The notes under the pieces: generated by a model
Databases searched by the model: none
What the model was told of the DNA's origin: nothing
The model's input: the letters and a program-made list of their open reading frames with translations, nothing else
DNA from: Auritidibacter ignavus
GTDB lineage: Bacteria > Actinomycetota > Actinomycetes > Actinomycetales > Micrococcaceae
Assembly: GCF_003703835.1 (NCBI RefSeq)
Contig: NZ_RDQR01000001.1
Location: forward strand, 62,001-126,000
Direction of reading: 5' to 3'
DNA: 64,000 nt
Shown here: piece by piece, positions 45,601 through 54,215 of the stretch
How positions within the stretch are numbered: the first letter of the stretch is position 1
How the letters are laid out: the number at the start of each line of letters is the position of its first letter
Program-made: the position numbers and the translations under genes

Positions 45601-47020
45601 TGGCATTCGGTATGCCCTCGAGGTACCTGGTGCGAGGTTCTAAACCAGCCTCGGATACACGTTTCTTGAGTTCGGGCAGATAAGATCCACCACCAATGAC
45701 CAAGAAGTTGAATTCATCTCCCTCTTCTTGAATAGCGGAGAGTGCGTCAACCACCAGATCAAGCCCTTCGTACTCGGTGACGCTACCGGCGAAGCCAACA
45801 ACAGGCAGTTCAGGCTGGGAGAATCCGAGCTTCTTGAGCAGTTGGAGATCTTTACCTTGAGGAAAGAACTTATCGATATCCACCGAGTTTGCAGCAACGG
45901 AAATGTTGTCCCCGTTGACTCCACGTTCGACAAGATCGTCTTTCATTTCTTCTGTGATGACCACGACGTGGTCAGCCTCGCTGGCAACTTGAAACTCAAG
46001 CCGGCGGTCAAGTGCGTACTTTTCAGATCCGGCCCACGCTGGGTTCTTAGACGCCGCTGTGACTTCCCAGAAGCCTCTCATTTCGTAGACAAAGGGCACC
46101 CCGAGTCGGCGTGCAGCCATCAGGGCCGGAAGCGCAGTGAGGTAATTTGACGCTGACACAATCACCTCAGGCTTGTCGATCATGGCCTCGCGTACGTAAG
46201 CGTCTGCGCTGACTTGCAAGAAAACGCCAATGTCGCCTTCCCAGCTTTTGAGTCCGGGGTTGTGAACATAATGGACACCATTGATCTGTTGCTGATAGCG
46301 ACGCTTTTCTTGAGGAACTTTAAAGCCTGTCGACGGGCGCCTATCCCACGGTTTACCAGGCAGTGGGGCGACAATGACGTCAGCGCCTTGCAACTGGAGC
46401 CCCTGTGCAATCCCCTGGGTTCTGGTCGTGTAGCCATTGCTATTGGACACGGGCGAAATGCCAACCGCATAGAGAATCCGATTCTGAACCGGCAAATAAT
46501 TGCACGTATAGTGCTTCTGAGGTAGCTCGACAGGCTTGTCAAGTAACTTATGCAAGGACCGAACACGCTGAACAAATTTTTTCTCTCCATCGCCCAGCAC
46601 GGCGCTTTCTGGAACACTGTCGAGGATACTGTTCGCTTCAGAGATGTTCCCTTGGACGTTCAAGACCTTATTTGCATAGGGCAATGCGTTCTTCACCGTA
46701 GGCTTTTTCTGAAACCGGTCTCTCAGGCTTTCCAGGGATTCTTTCGAGGAGAGATTGCTGGCTGCTGTCGGCAATACCCTTCCTCGGACATCACCTGCGC
46801 GCCGAACAGAGTTTCTCGTCAAGCGCACGACCTTTGCATTAAGGCGCCGGAGGAACATAACCATCACGAATGCCAAGAGCGCCAATAGCCAGAATAGAGC
46901 AACAACCAAGATTGCCAGGTCTATAAAAAATGCCAAGACAGTTGCAGCAACCGCCACCAAACCAAAGAAACCAACAACAAGCTGTTGCTTACGACTAAAC
47001 CGTCTGAACAAACCAAGCAT
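42683..47020 (-). CDS. Membrane-anchored glycosyltransferase with three glycosyltransferase modules
   Basis: A 1445-residue protein. Two transmembrane helices (about 13-34 and 36-57) are followed by a helical linker, then three modules. A GT4-type module occupies about 181-600 (SNSNGYTTRTQGIAQGL, LKPLEAMAVG). A CgeB/DUF3880-like module occupies about 608-945 (VAFIGDTFTSETF, VMFWNKEDPVHYNRF, VVEITASGSSVLSS). A third GT-B module lies at about 1118-1445, with an E-x7-E motif in DHEGTHQVVAEGGAAG. Residues 960-1095 are not assigned. It should assemble several linkages of the polymer at the membrane. Last gene of the galE-lyase-glycosyltransferase operon; GGAGAG precedes the ATG. Confidence 0.82.
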   Translation of the reverse strand: MLGLFRRFSRKQQLVVGFFGLVAVAATVLAFFIDLAILVVALFWLLALLAFVMVMFLRRLNAKVVRLTRNSVRRAGDVRGRVLPTAASNLSSKESLESLRDRFQKKPTVKNALPYANKVLNVQGNISEANSILDSVPESAVLGDGEKKFVQRVRSLHKLLDKPVELPQKHYTCNYLPVQNRILYAVGISPVSNSNGYTTRTQGIAQGLQLQGADVIVAPLPGKPWDRRPSTGFKVPQEKRRYQQQINGVHYVHNPGLKSWEGDIGVFLQVSADAYVREAMIDKPEVIVSASNYLTALPALMAARRLGVPFVYEMRGFWEVTAASKNPAWAGSEKYALDRRLEFQVASEADHVVVITEEMKDDLVERGVNGDNISVAANSVDIDKFFPQGKDLQLLKKLGFSQPELPVVGFAGSVTEYEGLDLVVDALSAIQEEGDEFNFLVIGGGSYLPELKKRVSEAGLEPRTRYLEGIPNANMPTYLSSIDIFPLARKSLPVTELVSPLKPLEAMAVGRSVVLSDVSPHRAFYGTDEDKSRALSFAKDSVPELKEQLHRLIRNPELRDQLGVRARRWVRENRTWKQTGEIYWSALQELLRSQSQLAKSSSERPLDSYTVAFIGDTFTSETFLPELTAIRVTPDDWREQFAHNDIDAVFIESAWQGNDKAWEGIIGYYDDTSHAPIANLIDHAQEHGIPVMFWNKEDPVHYNRFKRTAARCDYVFTTDARTIVDYNAEPDNRISAVASAPFAAQPILHNPLPSTREREDTIAYGGTYYGDKYATRKQGLDFLFYESAPYGLAIYERVHNDPNSPYRLPDRFRRYARQSLSYPEMCQAYKAHPIHLNGNSVVDSPSMFSRRVVEITASGSSVLSSPGRGVDETFAGTVPTVENPDEANSVLKRWKSSEEARHKDLWKALRHVYEAHTCAHRLVYMMRVAGFLVRAPKLHPFAVECSASDIPEFEKQSVRPDMYLLDEEFDGQEVAGQVVVAPTAQSKMDALREYDIRHVVKAANSIGTLSRNDVEDLLNGLTFGDWKAVGKQAVSWSPGNLFVPVATCSAAINSRLVLFERDTYAQILEGETPTLDDEDVFAWQIVRDKKEQVDSTKTAVTTSSARNVSLAGPDESSQTVLIAGHDFKFFIEIMNGIQKAGHRVRIDRWGGHSIHDEQQSRRLLDGADVIFCEWSLGNLVWYSQNKLPGQKLITRVHAQELRTKFLDQAILKNVDAFIFVSPVGMRRAQVRYGIPTSKSFVIGNTFDMGRFLTYRSEINPKNIGFVGSVPQSKRFDRALDIIEQLASKDQEYKLIVKGKEYTEYPWLQDRPAEQEYFQRVYERIESSPVLKDAVVFDGHSPDLAEWYTTVPGFILSTSDHEGTHQVVAEGGAAGCVPVILPWAGAEQVYGTRWLVDDIDSAVQRIRSLAADPQALLDESYAVRDYMHKHFRPGVISGKILRLIES

Positions 47021-47047
47021 AATAACTTTTCAGCTCTCCACAATTAT

Positions 47048-48667
47048 TTAGTACAGGTATATATCAGTCGTTACTTCGCGAGTCGCTGCGGAAAATTCCA
47101 CTTGAAGGACGTCCGCTGGTTTATGAACACCATTCTTGGGAAAATACCAGCCCTGAATATCAGGGGTCTCTTCGCCTCGGCGTTGAACAATTTTGAGATC
47201 GCCTTCCGAACGTAATCTCAGGTGCCCAAGATTTTCGTTCGACGCGTTCTGGATGACCACGGTATCGCCCGATGGCCTGGCTCTGACATCGGGTCCGAAA
47301 TGCCATAGCAACGTGTACTGATGGAGATCAGCAGACTCAATCGTATCGATAATCCGTACGTGGCGTTTGGCATCATTCGGCTGATCGTCTTGTGGTTGAA
47401 CGGTCACTCTGCGACTATGCTTGACGCCCTCGTAGCGGTGGTTGAAGCCTTTGACGTCGAACATCCCCTGTTGCTCGACTTGCTGTAGCCCTACCTTGTC
47501 CATTTTTGTGGGGTCGATACGAGGTAGTCCTTCGCCATCCACGATAAGCGTATTGTGAGCGAAACTAGAGAAAGCATAAATAGTATACGGATCAGACATC
47601 TCGTACCCATTAGGGCCTGCTTCCCTGAGAATCTCGAGCCCTTTGTAGACGAGGTATACGCTCAGCTCATCGCTGTGTTTGTGGTAGTCGGAGTTATAAG
47701 CGGCTACGAAATGCAGATACAAAGAATCAAGATCTCGCCAGTCTTCACGAAATATTGCCACACCAGCTTCATCGGCAATGAACCGGTCGAAATCGGGCGG
47801 AGTGCCAAGTGCACCTTGGGTCAACGCATACCTATATGAGTCCGAGTTATAGACCCGACCATATCCTCTACCAAGAACCGGCCCAGGCGGGGTGTCGCTG
47901 ACAGGCGCAAAGGAGCCCAAGGGGCTGATGGTTGCGATTGCGTATCTTTCAGAGGCTTTGAAGACTTCTCGTAAGGATTGTTCCGTCGTCGACGCTTGCT
48001 GGCCTTGTAATTGGTTGTATTCTTTCAGATGGCGACTCACGATGACGTGGTAGTCGGGGGACTGTTCCTTATGCACTCCTTCGGCCGTGTAACTGCTCTT
48101 GAAGTAGGCAGTCAATCGCCCGAACGCTAAATCATATAAACCTTCGTTGTCGTCAATGTAGCTACTGGCGAGCATCAAGGCGAGGTCCTGGAACATCCCG
48201 TGGTTCGTTCCGGCGCTATGGAATTCGTCTTGTACCAAAAGATCAACGCCTTCGCGAATAATGTCCTTCACGAAAGTCTGATCCGAGGCGCTGAGCAAAG
48301 GACCGTAGTCGTCCAGCAGACAGCACAACGCGATAGTTCGTTGAGCAGTGGACTCATCGTGGTACGACATTGGAATCCGGGAAGGAGGTAACCCCACTAC
48401 GTCACGCCAGGTATGGAGTAGCCATATTAACTTTTCCGCAATAGCATCGTCTAAATCGATATGAAACGGGCGAAGATAATAATAAAAAAGCCAACCGTGC
48501 ATTTGCCGAGCCAGACTACGGGTACGTCGGTGACGCCACACCTGACCATCCTCAAGTCGCAAGGTCTGTCGTGGTTGGATAGTCATCAGGTCACGGTCAA
48601 CAAAACGCGAGCGCGCGTCGCGCATGGCGAGCATGTTGCGTTTCGGAAATAAATAGTCCAGTGTCAT
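47048..48667 (-). CDS. Heparinase II/III-like protein
   Basis: A 539-residue protein with the alpha/alpha barrel and beta-sandwich of the heparinase II/III family. GTNHGMFQDLALM (Asn-His) and YNSDYHKHSDELSVY (Tyr, His) resemble the catalytic regions of family lyases that cleave uronic-acid-containing polysaccharides. No signal peptide or membrane helix is seen, so it appears cytoplasmic. It starts 3 bases after the galE stop and is followed by the 1445-residue glycosyltransferase, which ties it to biosynthesis. AGAAGGG precedes the ATG. Confidence 0.82.
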   Translation of the reverse strand: MTLDYLFPKRNMLAMRDARSRFVDRDLMTIQPRQTLRLEDGQVWRHRRTRSLARQMHGWLFYYYLRPFHIDLDDAIAEKLIWLLHTWRDVVGLPPSRIPMSYHDESTAQRTIALCCLLDDYGPLLSASDQTFVKDIIREGVDLLVQDEFHSAGTNHGMFQDLALMLASSYIDDNEGLYDLAFGRLTAYFKSSYTAEGVHKEQSPDYHVIVSRHLKEYNQLQGQQASTTEQSLREVFKASERYAIATISPLGSFAPVSDTPPGPVLGRGYGRVYNSDSYRYALTQGALGTPPDFDRFIADEAGVAIFREDWRDLDSLYLHFVAAYNSDYHKHSDELSVYLVYKGLEILREAGPNGYEMSDPYTIYAFSSFAHNTLIVDGEGLPRIDPTKMDKVGLQQVEQQGMFDVKGFNHRYEGVKHSRRVTVQPQDDQPNDAKRHVRIIDTIESADLHQYTLLWHFGPDVRARPSGDTVVIQNASNENLGHLRLRSEGDLKIVQRRGEETPDIQGWYFPKNGVHKPADVLQVEFSAATREVTTDIYLY

Positions 48668-48670
48668 CTG

Positions 48671-49663
48671 TCACCCTTCTGTCGGTTCGGTCGCCAACGG
48701 AGGGTGCTTAACAACGGACTCAACGATGTCTTCGACCCCGTAAGATGCTTTCCAACCCAGTTCTTCGCGAATTTTATCGACGTTGGCAGTTACTGTCGCC
48801 GCGTCCCCATCGCGTGGAGGCGCGATCTGATACTCCAGGTCAACCCCTGGAACTCTCTGGAATGCATGGACGATATCCAGAACACTACTTCCGATACCTG
48901 TGCCTACGTTATATGTATAGACCCCTGTCGCATTCGGCTGGCCAAGTGCGTCAAGGGCGACAATATGTGCATCGACAAGATCTTCTATATGCACATAATC
49001 CCGAATGCAGGTGCCGTCAGGAGTGGGATAGGCATCTCCGTAGACTGAAACCACACCGTGGCTCGTCAGCATATTGCGGATAGCAGGCATGAGGTTCGTG
49101 GTGGTGGTGTCAGCAAGTTCTGAACTCGTCGCGCCAGCGACGTTGAAATAGCGTAAAGCCACGGCGGACAGCCCCCACGCCCGTTCCGCGTTGTGGAGAG
49201 ATTGCTCGTTGATGAGCTTGGTCTGGCCATAGGAGTTGATGGGATGACAGGCAGTGTTTTCGAACACTTCCGACTCGCATGGTTGTCCATACACCGAAGC
49301 GGACGAAGAGAAAACGATCTTCTGAACGGCTGAGTCTCTCATAGCACTCAACAGATTGACGAGCCCACCGATATTATTTCGAAAATACATCTCGGGTTGC
49401 TCGACGGACTCGTTGACAGCCTTCTTCGCCGCAAAATGCACCACGGCGTCAATTTGATGGTCCGAAAGAATCTTGCTGAGCTGCTCAACAGCCTTATCGG
49501 CCGACAGATCGAGTTGATATAACGGCACATCCGAGGGCACGCGCCTCTGAAGCCCCGTGGAGAGGTCATCGACCACGGCAATATCGTAAGCTCCCAGCTC
49601 GAGAGCCCGGGAGACGAAATGGCCACCGATGTAGCCGGCCCCGCCCGTCACTAAAAGTCGCAT
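48671..49663 (-). CDS. galE: UDP-glucose 4-epimerase-type NAD-dependent epimerase
   Basis: Extended short-chain dehydrogenase of 330 residues. The NAD loop is GGAGYIGG (residues 7-14); the catalytic set is Ser121, Tyr145 and Lys149 (SSSASVYG and NSYGQTK). It interconverts UDP-glucose and UDP-galactose, or the N-acetyl forms, for glycan assembly. First gene of a three-gene operon, behind a terminator after wecC. An ATG at 49663 with a GAGGAG-like stretch upstream starts it. Confidence 0.93.
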   Translation of the reverse strand: MRLLVTGGAGYIGGHFVSRALELGAYDIAVVDDLSTGLQRRVPSDVPLYQLDLSADKAVEQLSKILSDHQIDAVVHFAAKKAVNESVEQPEMYFRNNIGGLVNLLSAMRDSAVQKIVFSSSASVYGQPCESEVFENTACHPINSYGQTKLINEQSLHNAERAWGLSAVALRYFNVAGATSSELADTTTTNLMPAIRNMLTSHGVVSVYGDAYPTPDGTCIRDYVHIEDLVDAHIVALDALGQPNATGVYTYNVGTGIGSSVLDIVHAFQRVPGVDLEYQIAPPRDGDAATVTANVDKIREELGWKASYGVEDIVESVVKHPPLATEPTEG

Positions 49664-49746
49664 TTCCCTCTCCTCGACTCCTTGTCCTCCATGCGGTCAA
49701 ATATGGCTGTCTCTGCTGACGACATCTTATTCGCCAAAAACTTCGA

Positions 49747-49780
49747 GGAGGGCAACCGTCAACCTCTCTGGTTGCCCTCC
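49747..49780 (-). terminator. Terminator after wecC
   Basis: An 11-bp stem (49747-49757 with 49770-49780, GGAGGGCAACC / GGTTGCCCTCC) lies 23 bases after the wecC stop. On the minus strand it is followed by TCGAAGTTTTT. Confidence 0.8.
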
Positions 49781-49802
49781 CGCGTCCAAGGACGACATGC
49801 AG

Positions 49803-51053
49803 TTATTTATCGCGCCACTGCCCACGAGTATCAATCACATGCTTGCCCGACACGCGGTCACGCAGATCGGCGAAGACAGCGTGGTCAACAAGCAACAGGA
49901 CAATATCGGCTGCTTCAACAGCGGCATCCACGCTTGCGAAGTCGACGTTGGGCAAACCCTGCAATTTCGCGGGAAGCTCGTTCACGTGGGGTTCTACCGC
50001 GAGGATCTTGGAGCTGGAAAGCTCGCGTGCCATTTGCTCAGTGATTCGCATGGCCGGCGACTCTCGCAGGTCATCGATATTGGGCTTAAAGGCAAGACCC
50101 AGCGCCGCAATGACAGGAGCTCGGCCAGTTTCTTTCTCAACGTCATAGGCTTCTGCCTTGACCTGCTTGATGACCCAATCTGGCTTCGCGTCATTAATTT
50201 CGCGAGCGTTGCGGATCAACTTCGCCGAATCCGGTGCAGCGGCGACAATGAACCAGGGGTCCACAGCAATGCAGTGCCCACCAACGCCAGGGCCGGGCTG
50301 AAGGATGTTAACCCGCGGGTGGTGGTTGGCCAGTTCAATGACTTCCCAGACGTTGATCCCCAGCTCGTCACAAATCACAGACAGCTCATTCGCGAAGGCA
50401 ATGTTGACGTCACGGAAGGAGTTTTCGACCAGTTTGGACATCTCGGCCGTGCGCAAATCGGTCAAAAGTAGTTCTGCCTTGCAGAAGCTACGGTAAAGGT
50501 CGCGTGCGCGCTCAGCAGCGTGCGGTGTCGAGCCACCAACGATCCGGTCATTGGTCACCAGCTCGACCATGACCTTACCGGGCAGCACTCGTTCTGGGCA
50601 GTGAGCGAATTCCAGTGTGCCCTTGTCTTGAAGATCTGGACGGGCTTGGTGAATCACATCCGCCAAGTGTTCGGTGGCCCCGGGAGGTGAGGTTGATTCC
50701 AGAATCACCAGCTCATCGCCCTGTAGCTGAGGAGCTATATTGCGACCTGCTACTTCAATATAGGAAAGGTCCGGGGTTTTGTCATCGTGGAACGGGGTGG
50801 GTACGGCCACGATGTAGGCATCAGCTTGCGGAGTCTCTGCCGAAGCTGACAGCAGGCCCTGATCAACGGCTCGCTTGACGTAGTCCTCGAGGTCTGGCTC
50901 AACGAACGGTACAGTTCCCGAGTTAATCGCCTGAATCGTTCTTTCATTGACGTCAACGCCAAAGACTTTCACACCGTTCTCGGCCAGAATTGCAGCCGTT
51001 GGAAGGCCAATGTAGCCAAGCCCCACGACGGCCACGGTCGAAATATTCGACAT
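49803..51053 (-). CDS. wecC: UDP-N-acetyl-D-mannosamine dehydrogenase
   Basis: Oxidises UDP-ManNAc twice to UDP-ManNAcA, the acidic sugar donor. The Rossmann loop GLGYIGLPTA is at residues 11-20; the catalytic cysteine is Cys261 in GVGGHCIAVDPW, with Lys207 and Asn211 in the MSKLVENSFRDVNIAF helix. CPERVLPG supports the ManNAc rather than Glc substrate. 416 residues. GAGGGA lies upstream of the ATG. It is downstream of the double glycosyltransferase gene in the same direction; a hairpin (GTACAG/CTGTAC) lies between them. Confidence 0.93.
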   Translation of the reverse strand: MSNISTVAVVGLGYIGLPTAAILAENGVKVFGVDVNERTIQAINSGTVPFVEPDLEDYVKRAVDQGLLSASAETPQADAYIVAVPTPFHDDKTPDLSYIEVAGRNIAPQLQGDELVILESTSPPGATEHLADVIHQARPDLQDKGTLEFAHCPERVLPGKVMVELVTNDRIVGGSTPHAAERARDLYRSFCKAELLLTDLRTAEMSKLVENSFRDVNIAFANELSVICDELGINVWEVIELANHHPRVNILQPGPGVGGHCIAVDPWFIVAAAPDSAKLIRNAREINDAKPDWVIKQVKAEAYDVEKETGRAPVIAALGLAFKPNIDDLRESPAMRITEQMARELSSSKILAVEPHVNELPAKLQGLPNVDFASVDAAVEAADIVLLLVDHAVFADLRDRVSGKHVIDTRGQWRDK

Positions 51054-51173
51054 AGAATTATCCCTCGATTTCTTTCGGCACTTGGTTCAGTACAGCACCG
51101 CGGTCCGTGCGGGGGCACTGTACACCCCGGGGAAGTATACCCCAGGATTTTCAATGAGGTGACAACGCAACAC

Positions 51174-54152
51174 CTACGGTACGTACCCCGTGAGCTTCTG
51201 ATACAGCTCAGTGTAGCGACTTTCGTTGGACTTCCAGGTTCTTTCCTGCAACGCCCACGACCGTCCGGCATGACCGATAGTTTGTCGTAGCGTGGGGTTA
51301 TCCAAGAGATCCGTCAGGACGCGCGCCCACTCAATGTCATGCTCTGGCGGGACCAACATACCGGTCACCCCGTGATGGACCAGTTCCGACAGAGCCGGAA
51401 GATCCGAGGCGACAACGGGCTTGCCACTGGCGGAAGCCTCAACCGATTTCATCGGAGTGACGGTCCTGGTGACGGACGAATCAATACGGGGCACGACGAA
51501 CACGTCTAAGGCCTGGTGATACAGTATCGACTCTTCTCGTTGCACCCGGCCGGGTGCAATCAGTCGATCACTTAGTCCCAGCTCTTCGGCCAGACGGAGC
51601 AAGCTGGGGCGGGCGGTACCATCTCCGACAAGGAGCATCCGTAGCCGAGGCCTGCTCGGGGCCAGGTGAGCAACGGCACGCACGACAGTATCGAGTCCTT
51701 CGTACGGAACCAATGAACTGACCGTCCCCACAAGTTCCAGGTCACGCGGCAGCCCCAAGGCCTCGCGCGCTTCCTGAGTGGACCGGGGTTCCTTGAGGAA
51801 CTCGCCCCCGATTGCATTTGGTGTCAGGACGATGTCTGCACTATCGCGATCGAATTCTTCGAGTTTGGCTCGCATTTGCTTCCCGAGTGTCACCACGCCG
51901 TCAGCGGCCAGCACAGATTCCTGTTCCCGCTGTGTAAACAACCGGTAATACTCAGACCGGTAGGCTTCCGCACCACGTGTTGACGCCCACGTATCGGCAA
52001 GTAACCCTCGGACTTCATACACCCATGGAATATCCAAAGCTTCTGCAACGGCACGCACGGCGTTAGCGTTATTCCAATGTGAGGTGGTGTGCAACAAAGC
52101 CGGCTTAACCTTGAGGGCATGAGTGAGCAACATCTCAGCATACTGTTGCTCACGTTTTTCAGCATCAGTGTGCAGGCGCCTTGGAATCAGCCGGTGGTAG
52201 TCGATGCCATCAAGATGATTGACGGCCGGGGCTGTCAGCCCTCCGGTCACCACAGGCCATCCCATGCGAGTTGCGGCGCTCACGTTCCATCCCCGAGATT
52301 GCAAGGCTCGCAAGATGGAGTGTGATCGTTGTGCATATCCCGAACCGGTATATGGCAACGAATTAGTCAGCACGTGGAGAATGGCACCTTGTTCGGGGTG
52401 ATAGTCCGGCACCCTTGCTAGTTGGGGACGCTCTCCTTGGAAGGTTCTCAACTGTGACCGGTACCCTTTGCGCTTCCAGCCTTCTTTCCCCGAGGTTTTC
52501 AGCCCTTCGACAGCAGCGGTCATGTTGCCTTTATTCCACTGGATCCGTGACCGTGCGAGGCGGTAGCCCTTGCCTCCGGGGCGCACTCTGGCCAACCCCC
52601 ATTCGGCCGCCTCGGTGTCTCCACTGCTGGTGAGCAGGTTGACCAGCTCGAGAACTTTACGGGAGCCTGCACGTGCTTCCACGGCTCTACACAATTCTTC
52701 TCGTAAGCTTTCGGAGTTCCCACGTATGGCTGCCCCCAGAGCCCCGACAACATCAAGTGGTCCGCCGTGGATCTTGGACGCAACGCTGGCGACAGGCTCA
52801 GAAATCGACGTCGGCAACCGTCGCGCTACTTGCAAGGCAAATAACGCAGGGTCTTGTCCGATATGGTCTCTTGCGGTTTGGGCCGCAAGCTGGAAATTGC
52901 GAAGAAGCTGAGGGGTTCTGTTCCATGATGGTGACGCATTGGCCGTGTTCGTTGCTAAAGAGCCCTTTCGTGCCTGGAGCAGGTGACCTAGCAGCGCAGA
53001 GAGCCGGGAGGCCTCGACATCGAGAGAAATGTTGTCGGCAGCCCACCGGTGGGATGCAATATTCTGAGCAGTAGAATCTGGGTTCTTCGCAAGCTCCAGC
53101 CAATAGGAGGCCAATTGGTCGGCAGTAAGCTCGCCGAGTGGCTGATGTCCGGCAACGCGCAGTGTCTGCGCTGCCTCTCCTTGTACCAAACCGGTGATAT
53201 GTTTTCCCGTTGCCAGTAATTCGTAGAGTTTGGAAGGAACAGTGTGTCTGAAGCTCTGCCAGTCTGGTCGAAGACTCACAACACATGTATCGGCCCATTG
53301 ATAATGTTCGGTAGCGCGGTGCGACGGCACGGCGTCGTAAAGCTCCGCCGGTGACCCTAACGACCGGTTGGTTTTAATCAGAAGGTGTTTTTGAGTGCCC
53401 TGACCAACAAATCGCAACTGGATCCGGGAATTCTGGCGTTGTGCTAACGCGACTGCCTGCAACACTAGGGCAAGATTCTGCGATTCTCCATGATTTCCCA
53501 AATACAGGACGTGTAGCTCCCCTGGTTCGCGTGACCTCGACGGTAGCAGAGCCTCAGCTGAAACACTCACGCCATTTCGAATAGTGGCAACGTTTGTCAT
53601 TCCGCGCTCTCGCAATGTCTGAGCAAATCCTTGAGTAACGGTGATGAGCAGGTCTGCCGATCGCTGAAGCCAGGTCACGACCTGTGACGCAGATTCGGAA
53701 ACCACTTTTCCGCCAACATTCGCTTCGGTGAGAAGATCGGGCCATGCATCGCGCATCTCGACGACGAACGGTTTTTTCAGCAGTTTGGAGATAACGCGAC
53801 CAGATACTAAATTCGGCAAGGCAGGTACGGTGGCAATCACGATGTCGACGTCGGAAAATCTTCGGGCCAAAGGAATAAACTCCGCGGCGTGTATCGTGCT
53901 CTCCAGCAGACGAGCCCACCGAGAGTGCTTCGTGCGGTGGGTCACCCCAGTTCGAATAATGCGTTCTCCTGCTGGTCCCAGTTCTTCACTCGGGTGATCA
54001 GCAACTCCCTGAGTCAGAACAGCTACCTCGCACCCAAAACCTCGTAAGAACTTGATGAAGTTCTGCCACCGTCGCTGTGGTGGAGTTTGCTCAGGCCAAT
54101 ACGAATGCGTGACGAGGAGAATTTTCACCGGCTCGGGATTGCTAGCAGTCAT
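51174..54152 (-). CDS. Glycosyltransferase with two GT4 modules joined by a helical linker
   Basis: A 992-residue protein. Module one (about 10-405) resembles WbuB-type GT4 enzymes (VTHSYWPEQTPPQRRW, VVEMRDAWPDLL). A helical, TPR-like linker spans about 420-615. Module two (about 620-990) begins ILHVLTNSLPYTGSGYAQRS and has VYEVRGLLADTW and VTPMKSVEASASGKP; it is related to the first module of the 1445-residue enzyme. No transmembrane helix is present. Which sugars it transfers cannot be read. The ATG at 54152 is preferred to 54173, but neither has a ribosome-binding site. It precedes wecC. Confidence 0.85.
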   Translation of the reverse strand: MTASNPEPVKILLVTHSYWPEQTPPQRRWQNFIKFLRGFGCEVAVLTQGVADHPSEELGPAGERIIRTGVTHRTKHSRWARLLESTIHAAEFIPLARRFSDVDIVIATVPALPNLVSGRVISKLLKKPFVVEMRDAWPDLLTEANVGGKVVSESASQVVTWLQRSADLLITVTQGFAQTLRERGMTNVATIRNGVSVSAEALLPSRSREPGELHVLYLGNHGESQNLALVLQAVALAQRQNSRIQLRFVGQGTQKHLLIKTNRSLGSPAELYDAVPSHRATEHYQWADTCVVSLRPDWQSFRHTVPSKLYELLATGKHITGLVQGEAAQTLRVAGHQPLGELTADQLASYWLELAKNPDSTAQNIASHRWAADNISLDVEASRLSALLGHLLQARKGSLATNTANASPSWNRTPQLLRNFQLAAQTARDHIGQDPALFALQVARRLPTSISEPVASVASKIHGGPLDVVGALGAAIRGNSESLREELCRAVEARAGSRKVLELVNLLTSSGDTEAAEWGLARVRPGGKGYRLARSRIQWNKGNMTAAVEGLKTSGKEGWKRKGYRSQLRTFQGERPQLARVPDYHPEQGAILHVLTNSLPYTGSGYAQRSHSILRALQSRGWNVSAATRMGWPVVTGGLTAPAVNHLDGIDYHRLIPRRLHTDAEKREQQYAEMLLTHALKVKPALLHTTSHWNNANAVRAVAEALDIPWVYEVRGLLADTWASTRGAEAYRSEYYRLFTQREQESVLAADGVVTLGKQMRAKLEEFDRDSADIVLTPNAIGGEFLKEPRSTQEAREALGLPRDLELVGTVSSLVPYEGLDTVVRAVAHLAPSRPRLRMLLVGDGTARPSLLRLAEELGLSDRLIAPGRVQREESILYHQALDVFVVPRIDSSVTRTVTPMKSVEASASGKPVVASDLPALSELVHHGVTGMLVPPEHDIEWARVLTDLLDNPTLRQTIGHAGRSWALQERTWKSNESRYTELYQKLTGYVP

Positions 54153-54215
54153 CAAACACATTCCATAGAGCATCGAATAGTTGCGGCGTGCGCGGGAACC
54201 AGGCGTCGAGTCACA

